DNA from: Pontederia crassipes
Taxonomy: Eukaryota > Streptophyta > Magnoliopsida > Commelinales > Pontederiaceae
Direction: 5' to 3'
NCBI GenBank assembly: GCA_030549335.1
Contig: CM060183.1
Span: 26,672,552 to 26,736,551, forward strand
DNA: 64,000 nt
A program made the position numbers and the translations under genes. Below the pieces are notes generated by a model. The model saw only the letters and a program-made list of their open reading frames with translations. It had not been told where the DNA came from and did not search any database. Positions 32,801 to 42,734 of the stretch are shown here, piece after piece. The first letter of the stretch is position 1. The number at the start of each line of letters is the position of its first letter.

Positions 32801-34514
32801 ATGGAAATATCATTTATGTGCTAATTTTTAGTTATGAAGAGAAATAAGGAAACTAGAAATCTTTGTCATCAATTAATTATATGATTTTAACTACTACTTT
32901 TGCATGTTCCATATTGATTTGGAGTAGATTCCATATTTTCATTTTTATGTTTAGTTTTTTTTTTTATTTTGGGAGAGAAATAGAAGAATTTTTATTGGAA
33001 GATACCTTTGCATTGATGTCAAAAGTAGTTAAAGATGCGCACTTGATTTTAGATTATTCTATTGTTAGGTAGCGAATCCACGGACCCAGCCAGAATACTT
33101 TAAGAGGGGTCAAGATATATTATAAAACTAATAAAAGAATAAATTAATATTAAAAATAATAAATATTAATAAAATAAGTTAAATAATATGTTGGAATTGT
33201 TTGACATGTAAAAAGTAGAATATTTAGTAGTGGATAACTTTTTATTAGAATCAAATACTATTATAAGCGTTTGGTGAATATTTTTTAATAACATTTAGAG
33301 GTTTGAATTTTGAACATAAAACGCTATAAGCTACTCTTACTAGCTTATAGAATATAGAGATAATGTCATATTTTTTTTCTATTATACCCACATTTTTAAA
33401 ATAAAAAAATAATTATTGAACATCATATATTATTTTTATTTTATATATCAAAATTTTAATTTTACTTACAACCCAAATAAGATTTTTATTTTGAAGTAAT
33501 CAATATTTTTATACTAAAATAATATTCTAAAAGATATAAATATTTTAAATAAAATATTTTAAATTAAATTTTATGAATATCATACATATAAAAATAATAA
33601 TAAATTATGTCTTATATCTAATTTTGTCATTTTATACAATATACTAATTTAACCGCTATGTTTACCAAATAATTTTTATTGAATTTATAAATAAATCGCT
33701 ATCTTGATTTAACCGTTATGTTTACCAAATATTTTTTATTAAATTTATAAATAAATCGCTATTCGCTATTCATTAATAACTAACCATTATATTCTTATCA
33801 AATCGCTATCATTTAATAAAATTATTAGCTTTGCCAAACAGAGCCCTTATCTAATAATCTTAACTTAGGGGTGGCCAAATTTTACATTAACCTTAAAATA
33901 TAAAACAATATATAATATGTTGGCAAAAACCTTTTTTTAGCAAGTTTTTAATCTTATTCAGTTATTCATGCATAGAAATAAAAAAAAATCCGAATGACTC
34001 GCCTACTCGATCTTATTCCATCCTGTTAATTGCACTCCATGTGCATGCAAGCGACATTTTATGCTATCCGTGTGCAGTGGCTTTATGCCTATCTGTGGGA
34101 TAGATAGATAAATAGAGATTTGGCGGCTACGTAAATACATACCTTATCAATCACATAGGCAGGATTGTTGGAACAATCCGGCAAGAAGGCAGTAAGGAAG
34201 ACGGCGACGGCTATCTTCTCCGGGAACTGGTCCATGGCCAAGGCAATGTTGATTCCGCCGAGGCTGTGCCCCACCAGGACGACCCTTTCCCCCGGCGGAA
34301 GGGAGCGCAGCACGTCCAGCAGCGGCTGCGTGTACTCGGCGAAGGTGGGCACCTGTTCGAGCAGCCTCCGGTCGACGCCCGACGCGGCGAGGTCCGGCGT
34401 GGTGACCCGATGTCCTGCCGACCTCAGCAGCGTCGCCACCTTGTACCAGCACCACGCTCCGTGGCACAGGCCATGGACGAGAACTAAGTGCTTCTTGCCG
34501 CTCTGCTCCTCCAT
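17525..34514 (-). CDS. Methylesterase (MES/SABP2-like) alpha/beta-hydrolase gene with a 16-kb first intron
   Basis: Exons 34514-34143 (372 nt), 18117-17992 (126 nt) and 17809-17525 (285 nt) join with both introns in phase 0 to give exactly 260 codons plus stop, the usual length for the family. Members hydrolyse small methyl esters such as methyl salicylate, methyl jasmonate or methyl IAA in the cytosol. The catalytic triad is complete: Ser84 in VGHSLGG, Asp209 in VVCCQDLAI and His238 in [16 protein letters not shown] forms the oxyanion-hole side. Met after the catalytic His, rather than the Lys of hydroxynitrile lyases (DHKLQL-type), favours an esterase. No signal peptide. Intron 1 (34142-18118) is packed with transposons; intron 2 is 182 nt. 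The alternative is that exons 2-3 are a remnant and exon 1 belongs to a separate broken copy, but orientation, phase and total length all support one gene. The exact substrate cannot be told. Confidence 0.78.
17992..18117 (-). CDS. Methylesterase exon 2
   Basis: 42 codons with acceptor AAG ending at 18118 and donor GTACAT from 17991. It encodes the family cap-domain blocks [18 protein letters not shown] and FYQLSPPE. Confidence 0.85.
18419..18907 (-). repeat. 3' LTR of the Copia element
   Basis: Direct copy of 23311-23804. A G-rich polypurine tract (AGTGGGGGAT on the minus strand, about 18908-18920) abuts its inner edge, which sets the element's orientation. Confidence 0.93.
19680..19992 (-). 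pseudogene. Copia RNase H remnant
   Basis: Minus-strand fragments [31 protein letters not shown] and [13 protein letters not shown] match the Copia RNase H order. Frames are interrupted. Confidence 0.75.
19993..20976 (-). pseudogene. Copia reverse transcriptase
   Basis: Motifs in order: [40 protein letters not shown] and SLYGLKQ. A TAG then replaces the conserved Trp of the KQWHEK block near 20455. After it come the active-site [10 protein letters not shown] and [15 protein letters not shown]. Both halves are in the same overall order, so only point decay separates them. Confidence 0.92.
21054..21962 (-). pseudogene. Copia integrase region
   Basis: Zinc-binding CKICMQSK, then the core with [12 protein letters not shown] and [14 protein letters not shown] one-base gain in an A run near 21510 shifts the frame before [18 protein letters not shown]; the reading continues through the integrase C-terminal part ([26 protein letters not shown]) to about 21054. 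A second shift lies upstream near 21780. Confidence 0.88.
21978..23290 (-). pseudogene. Copia gag and protease region
   Basis: Minus-strand reading. The N terminus, with a HFDGTNF-like block, is frameshifted near 23200. Next comes the gag body (DRLYDLYMP, a TAG at about 23041 where the family has Trp, then [10 protein letters not shown]). A CCHC zinc knuckle [14 protein letters not shown], the aspartic protease site [10 protein letters not shown] and the pre-integrase block [11 protein letters not shown] follow. The gag reading is a long uninterrupted frame after the Trp stop. Confidence 0.9.
23311..23804 (-). repeat. 5' LTR of the Copia element
   Basis: Starts TGATGAAATTTG and ends GTTTCCAACA on the minus strand. 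A primer-binding site matching initiator Met tRNA is not evident next to it; the adjoining minus-strand bases read ATTTTAGAGAG. Confidence 0.92.
24540..25715 (+). repeat. Segment A of a dispersed duplication
   Basis: Aligns with segment A' at 30735-31690 in the same orientation. Shared blocks include TTTATATTGTAAGTT, GATCTTATTGT with TAAAATCTTAATATTTATAT, TCTAATTGGTTTGTACAATTATCATTATTG and GACATGCACTTCG. A carries an extra 593-bp insertion (24684-25276) that A' lacks. The two copies flank the Gypsy remnant. Confidence 0.8.
24684..25276. mobile_element. Mutator-like hairpin element (593 bp, long terminal inverted repeats)
   Basis: Arms of at least 200 bp fold on each other: the left arm starts GGATAAATTACACCAAAT and the right ends ATTTGGTGTAATTT. 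The pairing extends almost to the centre (GCGAGAGCGGGG against CCCCGCTCTCGC). Flanks repeat ATTCAAAATATGA at 24671-24683 and ATTCGAAATATGA at 25277-25289. The duplicated segment at about 30885-30910 has a single ATTATAAATATGA, which is the unoccupied site. Long arms and a target duplication of roughly 9-13 bp fit a non-autonomous Mutator-like element. No transposase. Confidence 0.85.
25732..27651 (+). repeat. 5' LTR of the Gypsy element (start approximate)
   Basis: Ends GGGTAGTTACA, immediately followed by the primer-binding site. It shares with the second LTR a CTATAAATATATG promoter-like block, GTATGTAAGTAGGTTAAA, GCATGATGTTCAT and a long ATGATGAT-rich 3' half. Confidence 0.65.
27654..27671 (+). 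other. Primer-binding site of the Gypsy element
   Basis: TAGGTATCAGATCCTAAC closely matches the TGGTATCAGAGC complement of the initiator Met tRNA used by chromoviruses, two bases after the LTR end. Confidence 0.7.
27940..28525 (+). pseudogene. Gypsy gag remnant
   Basis: Broken frames give [21 protein letters not shown], then [27 protein letters not shown] and a [10 protein letters not shown] block. This is the order of the plant Gypsy gag domain (W-I-S-M-E-K, D-W-W, F-Y-E-K-Y-F, M-S-V-A-E-Y). Several in-frame stops and shifts; not functional. Confidence 0.75.
28730..28995 (+). pseudogene. Gypsy integrase end and chromodomain-like tail
   Basis: [16 protein letters not shown] is the C-terminal integrase signature of chromovirus polyproteins. 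It is followed by [19 protein letters not shown] and T-C-E-F-E, one stop, and MRNEFHTFF, which matches the chromodomain end (V-L-W-x-H, E-A-T-W-E, M-R-x-K-Y-P-x-L-F). Frames shift between the blocks. Confidence 0.8.
29029..30727 (+). repeat. 3' LTR of the Gypsy element (truncated)
   Basis: Begins just after the chromodomain tail with TTAGTAATGCCC, which resembles the TGTAATGCCC start of this group. The match to the first LTR stops at about 30727, roughly 220 bp short of its end, and segment A' follows directly. Confidence 0.65.
30735..31690 (+). repeat. Segment A' of the dispersed duplication
   Basis: Partner of 24540-25715. It lacks the hairpin element found in A but has its own 350-bp insertion at 31108-31457. 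Confidence 0.8.
31108..31457. mobile_element. Small insertion element, 350 bp, with 9-bp target duplication
   Basis: Inserted in A' and flanked by TTAATATAA at 31099-31107 and 31458-31466. Segment A has a single TTAATATAA at 25490-25498 at the matching place. The left end reads GAGTGTTCC, and CGAACACTC lies five bases inside the right border, giving a short imperfect inverted repeat. The 9-bp duplication points to a Mutator-like origin. No coding capacity. Confidence 0.75.
31691..32050. other. AT-rich intron DNA, nothing recognised
   Basis: Part of the long methylesterase intron; no repeat ends or coding blocks seen. Confidence 0.5.
32055..32541 (-). mobile_element. Truncated CACTA element of the same family as 9719-10566
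   Basis: Ends with TTTTTCTTGTAGTG at 32541, so reading the minus strand it starts CACTACAAGAAAAA. It is filled with CGACGGTTGCG-type subterminal repeats and then passes, as in the 9719 element, into AAGAATTTTTAAAATAAAAA and a GGCGGCC-type core. The other terminus is missing. Confidence 0.75.
32542..33255. other. AT-rich intron DNA, nothing recognised
   Basis: Between the truncated CACTA element and the MITE-like repeat. Short chance frames only. Confidence 0.5.
33260..33845 (+). repeat. AT-rich MITE-like repeat, copy 2, with internal tandem
   Basis: 33260-33620 aligns with the reverse complement of 3485-3830. A 60-bp unit beginning ATTTAACCG(C/T)TATG then occurs twice at 33647 and 33707. 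The block ends near TTTGCCAAACAGAGCCCTT, a typical outer edge of plant DNA-transposon MITEs, but no target duplication was fixed. Confidence 0.45.
34143..34514 (-). CDS. Methylesterase exon 1 (intact copy)
   Basis: 124 codons from the ATG at 34514-34512 to GATAAG, followed by the donor GTATGT at 34142. It includes the oxyanion-hole block and the nucleophile elbow VGHSLGG. Strongly GC-rich at third positions, unlike exons 2 and 3. Confidence 0.92.
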
Positions 34515-34610
34515 AAAGAAGTCGAACTAATCTGATAGCTCTATCTATTCAAGAAGTACATATATATAGCAAACGCTCGCGTGGTTCTAATTAATGAAGC
34601 ATCTTACTTT
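34515..34610 (-). promoter_or_regulatory. Core promoter of the intact methylesterase gene
   Basis: A TATA box GCTATATATATG at about 34569-34558 on the minus strand lies some 45-55 nt before the ATG, leaving a leader of only about 20 nt. The surrounding 90 bp are shared with the pseudogene promoter at 8838-8933. Confidence 0.6.
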
Positions 34611-36413
34611 GTTAATTTGTTTTCCTTTTATTTTATTTTATTTTTGCATCAACAACTCTTGACCATTGACATTATTATACACCAACACCAATTACTGTTG
34701 AAAAAAGCAATAGAAGACAATACGGAAGTATCAAGACAACAGACATATCTCAGAATTATTATTACTTTAACACAAAGCTAGAAGGTGCACATGCAAGCAA
34801 CAGCAGCACCATGCAAATAAAGTTATGAGGCAGTACAATAAAAGTTGTAAATGGAACAAATAATTGAATAACAACACAAGAGTCATATTTTTAATATGTT
34901 GTGCTGTTAGCCATCGGAGCTAATGGTGCTGGAAATCACCTCATTGCCCTAATTGTCACGTTCTTCCTTCTTTTATTCTTCCTCCTCTCGCATACCAACA
35001 CCGCCACATCAAGGAACTGTCGAGTTACTCAGATCTTCTAGCATCAGAAAACCAGATCGACCTCATAGGAAAAACATGCAATGGGCGCAAGAACACAAGA
35101 TTTGAGGTTTGAACGGAGTGTCAAATGTTAAAGGCTCCTTCTAATGCCACTCCATTTTATTTATTTGACCATTTCACCCTTCTCCATTGCGTGGCATGCA
35201 AAATGTCGTACATTAATGTCAATCTACACTCTAAAATTGTATTTTTTGTCGTCAAAATTTATAGATGTCAATGTCACGTCTTTTTGTTAGAATATAATTT
35301 GTTAAAATATATTTATATTTTATGTTTATTTTTATTTTCATTTTATTTTGAGCTTCCTTCATCAAATATATTAATAGTTAACAAATTTTCTCTCTTTTTT
35401 TTTATCTCACTAGTAAGCTACATCTTTCATTGTAATATGATATGTAAAATGCAGAAGATATTATTTTTTGTTAAAAGTTAGAAATAAACGTAAATGAGTA
35501 CATTTTATGTCCACGCAGGTTCTTGTAATATCAATCAAATAAATATTTTTTAAAGTCAGCCGATAAATAAAAAAAGATCAATCATGTGCTATTCAAAAAA
35601 AATTCGCATGTAACAATTTTGAATCAGAATAATATCCTTATGTATTTTATCTCAACTTTAAATAATTTTAAATTAATCACCTGAATACTAAAGATTTCAA
35701 ATGGGTATTCCACTTTCTTCGTTCTGCATTTTATCCTAATTTTTTAAAAAAATCATGTTATTCCACTTTTTAATAAAAGATAGTGTAATGAAAAGTCTAA
35801 TTTACTTACGAGATAAAAAAGAAAAAAAAATGTAATTATTAATATTTTTGTGAAGTAAGTTAAAGATATCAACTTTTATAGTTTAAAAGATACTGCTAAC
35901 ATAATGACTTGACATTGACATCTATAAATTGTATTAGTAGGAAAAAATATTATTTTAACATAAAAGAATTATTTTGGACATTGACGGTACAAGTTTTTCA
36001 CGTGAAATCATGAAAAGGGTGAAATGGTCATATAACTTCTTTTGAAGTGGAAGTAAATGAAATAGGAGTGGCATTAGAGGAAGCCTGAAGCCATGTTAAA
36101 AATGAGGTTCATATGTATTGGAACATGGTAGAATAAAAAAAAAAATCTAACGTTAAGAAGACAGGTCAATCATGGCGGCCACCAACACCAAGCGCCAGTA
36201 GCTAGGTTGTACTAGCTTCTTAAGTTAGGTTTTGAATGTGACAAACTTCTTCATAGAATTTTAGTTTTTGATTATTAATCAATTACATAAAAAAAATCCA
36301 TATTTGATATTTAGATGAAATATATAATTATAAAAGATTTAAACATTGATTACAAGAATAAATTCTAATAGATGTTTAAATAAAAAGTAAGAATTAGAAA
36401 GATAAATGATGTG

Positions 36414-36447
<34 letters not shown>

Positions 36448-37514
36448 AAATATGAAGCTGGAAAGATACCAATGTAAATGATGCACCTATTAAATTGCAA
36501 CAATTTAGAATAGTAGTTCATAGTACTTAAGGGTCGATATACATAGAAATAGTTGATTGCTAACAGTAGTTTCAATGCTTTCTAAAGGCTAATTAATGAG
36601 AGTGAAATATGTTTTTTGTCTAATTAAAAACTAAAATTATATACATACATACATAACACACATATATATATAGTGTAAAGGGTTATTTCATGAAGTCTAT
36701 CGTTTGATAATTGGAATTGAACTTCCAACAAGTTCTCGTAGTTCGTGATGTGTTTGGATAAAGTGAAATTTGATTATGAGGAATAAGATAGTTGATGTGA
36801 TAGAAAAAGTAGATGTGATGTGTTAATTTTTTGTGAATTTTTTAATAAAAATTAATATTATAAATAGAAAATAAAATATTGTTAATAAATAAAAACCAAA
36901 GTAAAAAAATTAAATTTTGTTAAAAAAATATTATTTAAATATAAAAAAATTGGGTTTTTTTATAAATTATATGTAGTAAAATATTAATTTTTTTAATGAA
37001 ATAACAAGTAAGAAATAACGTTATATTAATGTTATAATAAATAATTTATATTTAATAAATAGATTATTTTATAAGATATATGTGTGTGAGAGAAAAAATA
37101 AAGAAAGAAAAAAAAGAATAAACGAAAATGAAAAAAATGTCAAACATGACAACCCAAAAAAAACGGCTGCTATAGTGCAATGGTGGAATAAGGCAAGGAA
37201 AAGATGGGTCACGTGACCCTTTTTTTGGAACCAGGTCCCATCTCCTATTCCGTGTGACATCGTTTGATAAAACCGGCTGGAATCAAGTGGAACCAACACC
37301 TAGTTCTAGTTGTCAAACAGTGTTATAGAATGGCTATTGTAATCCCAGCATTCTGCCAAATGATGCAAGGAATGAGTGTGTTCATACTTGTAAGGGTGCA
37401 TTCACACTATGTGTTCACGCTTGAGAAGGTGTGTTCGCACTATGGTGCCTTTTGAGCAAAAGGGTGCCAAATAGGATGCATTGCAAGGTAGTTTTGCTAG
37501 GGTCTAATGTAGAT
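34611..37514. other. Intergenic DNA upstream of the methylesterase gene
   Basis: AT-rich with no recognised gene. A TA microsatellite lies at about 36417-36445. Sequence near 36700-37330 starts and ends with TTTGATAA-like and TTGTCAAACAGTG-like words that suggest a MITE, but borders are not secure. Confidence 0.4.
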
Positions 37515-37692
37515 GTTGAGCGCTTTACATGCAAAGCGTGTCAAGTGATTTTGCACATAGTTTGTTTTATTTTTTTGATATATTCCTTCATGAATAATTT
37601 AAATGATCATTAACGGCAACAAAAAATAGTTTTATAACGTAAAACACTCAACACCTACATTAAACACACACACACACATATATATATATAAT
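37515..37692. repeat. Micron-like MITE fragment next to a (CA)n(TA)n microsatellite
   Basis: GAGCGCTTTACATGCAAAGCGTG, then AAGTGATTTTGCACATA, TTAAATGATCATT and AACAAAAAATAGTTTTATAA, match the left half of the element at 45903-46262. The copy is followed by CACACACA and TATATATA at about 37668-37690. Confidence 0.5.
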
Positions 37693-39159
37693 TAAAACCT
37701 AATGTTTAGGGTTTTGAGCATATTATCAAAAATAAATTCAAGTTAAGTAGAAAATATGAGTTGTTAATCAAGTGAAATGAGCGTAGTACATGGGAAATGC
37801 ATCCATACGTTTCAATATCAAACATTAATACCAGAAACAACCACCTCTCGTGATGATTGTTTCCTGAAACTTTCTTCATCCTCATGCACTATAAGAAAAT
37901 CGAGGAATAACAACCCAAGAATCGCGACGGAGGGCGACACTATTGCGTCTCTGTGACAAAGAGCGTCACATTAGCATCCAACTAGCGTCGTATTCCTAGG
38001 ACGCTGGAAATCCGTGGCTAATGGCGTCGCAATAGAGCCAATAAAAATGGAGACGCTACTAGTGCCAGTTGTTGACGCTATCTCGACGTTATTAAGACAC
38101 GTGGTGTTCGACTGGGAGAAGTAGAAATGCGTCGCTACATCGATGCACACGTGGCGCTAAAGCTGAGGCGCTATTTCGGCGCCCAAGAGACGCTAACTTT
38201 AACCATTCGTGGATGCTATTTCGGCATTGCAGTGATACAATCATGATAGTATTTGCATCGTCAAATGAGACACTAATATGGCGCTAAGGACAATATATTT
38301 AACTTAGCGTCGACTATGTTGGCGACGCTAATGTGACACTATGGAGGCGCTAATTGCAGATTTTTTTTACCCATACCAGCCACATTTTTTTTCTCTTCCC
38401 ACACCATACAATTATATAATGCATATAAATGCATTGATACATTGATATTCATCACATGCATAATATGAAAGCATTACATGCATAATATTTAAGATAAAAA
38501 TACGAAAGTAATTAACTGAACTAACAAACTCTACGTATATCTAAGTCTATAAGTGACAAAAGCATAGTTTGTATTCATGGTTTGTTTCTACTGTAGGTTT
38601 AAGAGTTATTGTTATTGTTCCGGACGTTCGACCCAGACATGCTCGGTCCATGGCCTTGCGGGGATGAATTCTATGTCGGGATTGATTCTTGAATCGCCTA
38701 CAATAGCGGAGCCAACTGCTGCGACAACTGCTACAACACCTGCCGCGATATCAGCTCTTATAGCTACTGTGATAGCTACTATAATAACTGCGTTATATCA
38801 GGTGTAACGGATGAGCTCAGAGCAGATGGACCGCCTGCATATCCTTCGATCCTCCTAGGAATCTGAGCGGCTGTGCCGAGGTCACGCAAGTATCCTCTCG
38901 TGTCATGCCGGCCACCTCCTCTCAAACAGCAGGTCCTCTACGAAAAAGAAAAATTATACAATCATATAATATATATAAATTATATATCAAAAAATACATA
39001 AATTAAAAATATGACAAAACCAACCAAGAAATATTACCTGGTGGCTGAGTACTCGGATCATCTCCGTACATTTCAGTCATTTTCGCATTATATTCATCCT
39101 AAAAAATTTAAACATTGTGCATTTAAAAAATAGTGCACTAACGTCGACAACCAAATGAA

Positions 39160-39440
39160 CATTTCGTGAGACTTACCAAAAGCCTACGAGCAGTGGGCAT
39201 AACCAAGTCGTTTGTCTTTCGGATCTTATGCGTGGCCTCGTAGACCACGTGAAAGTCTACGGAACTGTCTTCTTTCTCCTCCTATGATAAAGTTCCAAAT
39301 TTGATAACATAAGTATAAGTCAAAAGTTTGACAAATTAAATTTGTATGTAAATTACCATGCATCGTCAATGCTCATCAAATCGCATCGACTCTCCTGTGT
39401 GGATGTGGTCATCGGGCTTCGAAAGACGATTAACTCTTGC
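39160..39440 (-). pseudogene. Remnant of En/Spm-type second protein (plant transposase Ptta/En/Spm domain)
   Basis: Minus-strand pieces ARVNRLSKPDDHIHTGES, then a stop, and DSSVDFHVVYEATHKIRK with TARRLL, separated by an AT-rich gap with GT...AG-like borders. The K-x-R-x-x-N and H-x-x-G order fits the En/Spm accessory protein family. Interrupted by stops. Confidence 0.5.
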
Positions 39441-40947
39441 TTTTTCTGACTTTCTTTGCCATCGTTCATCCGTCCTTTATGAACATCAAATACTTAGACT
39501 TTTAAAAACTATAAATTTAATAAAAATAATTTAAAAGTAAACATACTTACCACTTTCTACATAAGGACTCCCAAACCGAGCATCTAATATGCCTTAGGCA
39601 TCTTTGTATGCCCTGCTCCAAAGTGAGGCCGGCGGACGTGACGATCTTGCGAAACTTGTATAATCGATTTCACAGACATTTCGCAGCGATCTCCACAAAA
39701 GCTCTCCGGATCGTCTCTAAACTAAGATCCGGATGAAATTGATTTGCCTCTTACAAAATATGTTAAAACTTAATAATTTTAAAATAATATAAAACAAATT
39801 ATGTAACCAAAATCGTACCATAAAGGCTCGAAAGTTGTCATCCCGCACTTGAATTGAGACATCTTTCCAGGATCCTACCCCTTCCGGCAAGTGGGAAAGA
39901 ACGAGAACACTGACATCCCGCACGGTACTAGTGGGTATGAAAGTGGTCCTGCCAATTACAAAGAAGAATTAATTTTCAATGATAACCAAAACTATAACAG
40001 AATTTGTACAACTTATTTAACTTACGGTCGAGCAATATTATTCACGGTGACCACCCCTACGGGCCCTAATACAAAATAAATCATTAGTGTCATACCAAAT
40101 TAAAGTTGTGATAATTATTATATGTACAGTAATGTTCTCACCTCGATTGATGTCTACCACAGCATTATCCGTGGTAGTCCTCTCGTCAGATTGTGACGAG
40201 CCAGGTGCTTGTGCTATCGGCGACGTAGCAACTAACATTATTAAAAAATAATTAATATAATTAATTGAGAAATATAATGTTAATAATAATAAATATATCA
40301 TCTGGGGTAAGATGTCGATTGCCAATGCTAGAATGTGGTGAAGCATCCGGTAATCTCGGTGGTGGCGGTGGTATAGCAACTGTCATCATAAGAAAATACA
40401 TAAAATTTGCCTCATATTTAAAATTATGGAATATATGAAAAATAACCTCGTGTGACATACTGATCGTCGTCATGTGATCGAGACATCCCAACTATGTGCC
40501 CCGTCGATGGTGGAGCAACTGTCACAAAAGCAAAATATTTAGAAAAATCTATCTCCTACCGTGTATCGCCTATAATGTGACATGTATCTGGAGTGATATG
40601 CGGAGCAGACCCACCAATGGATCGCCTACTATGTGACGATCCGACTACGTGTCTCGTCGGCGACGGAGGAACTGATATTATTAAAAAATGAATTTAACTA
40701 TTATAATCAACTATAAATAAGCAACTAATAATAAATATATTACCTGGCGGTTATGATGGCTGACTCATCTAGAGTGAACGCTTAGAAGAGCGAGATGACC
40801 CAGATGCTCGACCTCTAGTAATCATGACTGAAAAAAGTAATAATCTTCTCTTATTATCGGTAATCATATGTAAGTAAAAAAAGTAAGAAGCTTGTGTTAC
40901 TAGAAGAACTACGAGATTCATTCGCTTGTTTCGTATTCTGATTTATT

Positions 40948-41496
40948 TTAATCATCTTCATCATCGTCACTATAATTTTGGTTCGAGTCATCGTCAATGA
41001 AATTATCAAAGTTCACTTCCAAGAGGTCATTTGAATTGAACTCTTCCATTGGCTCAGCTTCATCGATCAATTGAAAATTCTCAACTCCATCGACCACATC
41101 AATCGTCTCATTCACTTTATCTTCTTGATAGTAATCATCCATGGGCACATCGTTGTGAACGGATGATGTTTCATTATCATGTACCATTGTTTCTGCTAAG
41201 AATAGTCTACTTCTCACCTTGCATGACGCCCACCATTCATCCTTGGTTCTTTTCGATGGATACTTAGTGTAGTACACTTGTTGCACTTGTTCCGCCAATA
41301 CGAATGGATCGTATGACTGAAGTCTCGATCGAGGGTTAACATCCACCAATTTAAACTTTTGATCGATCCGAACTCCTTTCTTTGGATCGAACCAATGACA
41401 TTTTTGCACCACGACTTTGTTAGATTTTCCCAAATAAGACAATTCTATGATGTCTTCTATAACACCGTAGTAATCAAAGTCGTTGTTCCCGTACAT
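40948..41496 (-). pseudogene. CACTA TNP2 C-terminal domain (DUF4216-like) with acidic tail
   Basis: Open 182-codon frame: YYGVIEDIIELSYLG, VVVQKCHWFDPKKGVR, VDVNPRSRL, YDPFVLAEQVQQVYY and DEWWASCKV are the DUF4216 blocks that follow the transposase core in plant CACTA elements. The tail is rich in Asp and Glu. The frame is still open, but the exons it should join are missing or broken, so it is called part of a dead transposase. Confidence 0.82.
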
Positions 41497-41981
41497 GATT
41501 TCTAGAACACATATGTTGCTATTAATAATTGAACATTGTCGGCTATATTCTTTTGTATGGAACCGATATCCATTGACTATGACGCCGCAGTAGCTAAGAA
41601 CTTATTATCTTCAGACCATGATCCAGATCTCGTGTATTTAGATCTATGACTGAACCATTAATAACCTACAAGAAAAATAATTAAAAACTTTATTAAAAGT
41701 TACGAACTTAAGTAATAATTAAGAGCAAGCGGAAAGAATTCTCACTTCACATCTCAACCAATCAGAAAATGTTCGTCTCGTAGTTTTAATAACTCATCAT
41801 TTGAAACTAACGGATTGATTTTTAGCTGTAATTCTTCAAATTTTCTGAATTCATAGTTGTCAATTAATGAAATCATATAGCAACAATTAACTTTAAATTA
41901 TATAATATATTAAAAAAAATTGTCTTACTCGAGATACGACGTCACTTCGCTACAATTTGCAAGGACATAATTATCAACGAC

Positions 41982-42718
41982 CACTACAAGAAAATGACAT
42001 TTAGCGACCATAATTAATGAAGATGTTCAAATATGGTCGTTAAACATCGTTATTAACGACTATAAAAAAATTCTAGTCATCAACAATAAGGACAAAAAAA
42101 TTTTTGATCCTTAATGTTCTTATGACTGGCCGTTAAAAGTCAACAATAAGGACCAGAAAAAATCTGATCCTTAATATTCAGATTAACGACCATCATCTTG
42201 TCGTTAAATATATGAAAGAAGAAAAGAACAAGTAGGTATAGAAACATGGTCCCACATTCATTATAGTAGTATGATGAGAGTAAAGAGAGAAGTATTAATA
42301 GAGGAGGAGACTAATGGGCTAATGTACAGTTTTATGAAAAAGGTCAATCTTTGGATCTTTTCCAAAATTAAAATAATTATTTTTTATCATATAATTTGTT
42401 CACAAAAAAACTTTAAAAAATTGGTCGGTTCATCCAAAATGTGATTCAATCCGGTGATATCTTTAGCGACTAGGTAAGTGGTCCTTATAAGTTATATAGG
42501 GGACCAGCATACTAGTCGCTATTGAATTTTTAGGGAAGAGGATTATAATGGTCCTTAAAAAGAATCAACGACCAGTTATTCGCACTGGACGTTAAAACAT
42601 TTTAGCGGTGGGACCTATAGCGAAAAGTCGTGACCAATTTTTTCTTATCGTTGATGAATATTAACGTCAAGATGACAACTTTTAATGACTACATATAATG
42701 ACCTAATTTCTTGTAGTG
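41982..42718. mobile_element. Nested non-autonomous CACTA-like element, 737 bp
   Basis: Begins CACTACAAGAAAATGACATT and ends AATTTCTTGTAGTG. Subterminal words TTAACGAC / CGTTAA are repeated. Flanking triplets are GAC and AAC, one mismatch. It sits between two transposase domains of the host CACTA element and has no coding capacity. Confidence 0.8.
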
Positions 42719-42734
42719 AACGGTGAGATCTCTG

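Noticed and set aside
34165..34530. Plus-strand open frame of 121 codons
   Set aside because: Antisense of methylesterase exon 1; no family motif of its own.
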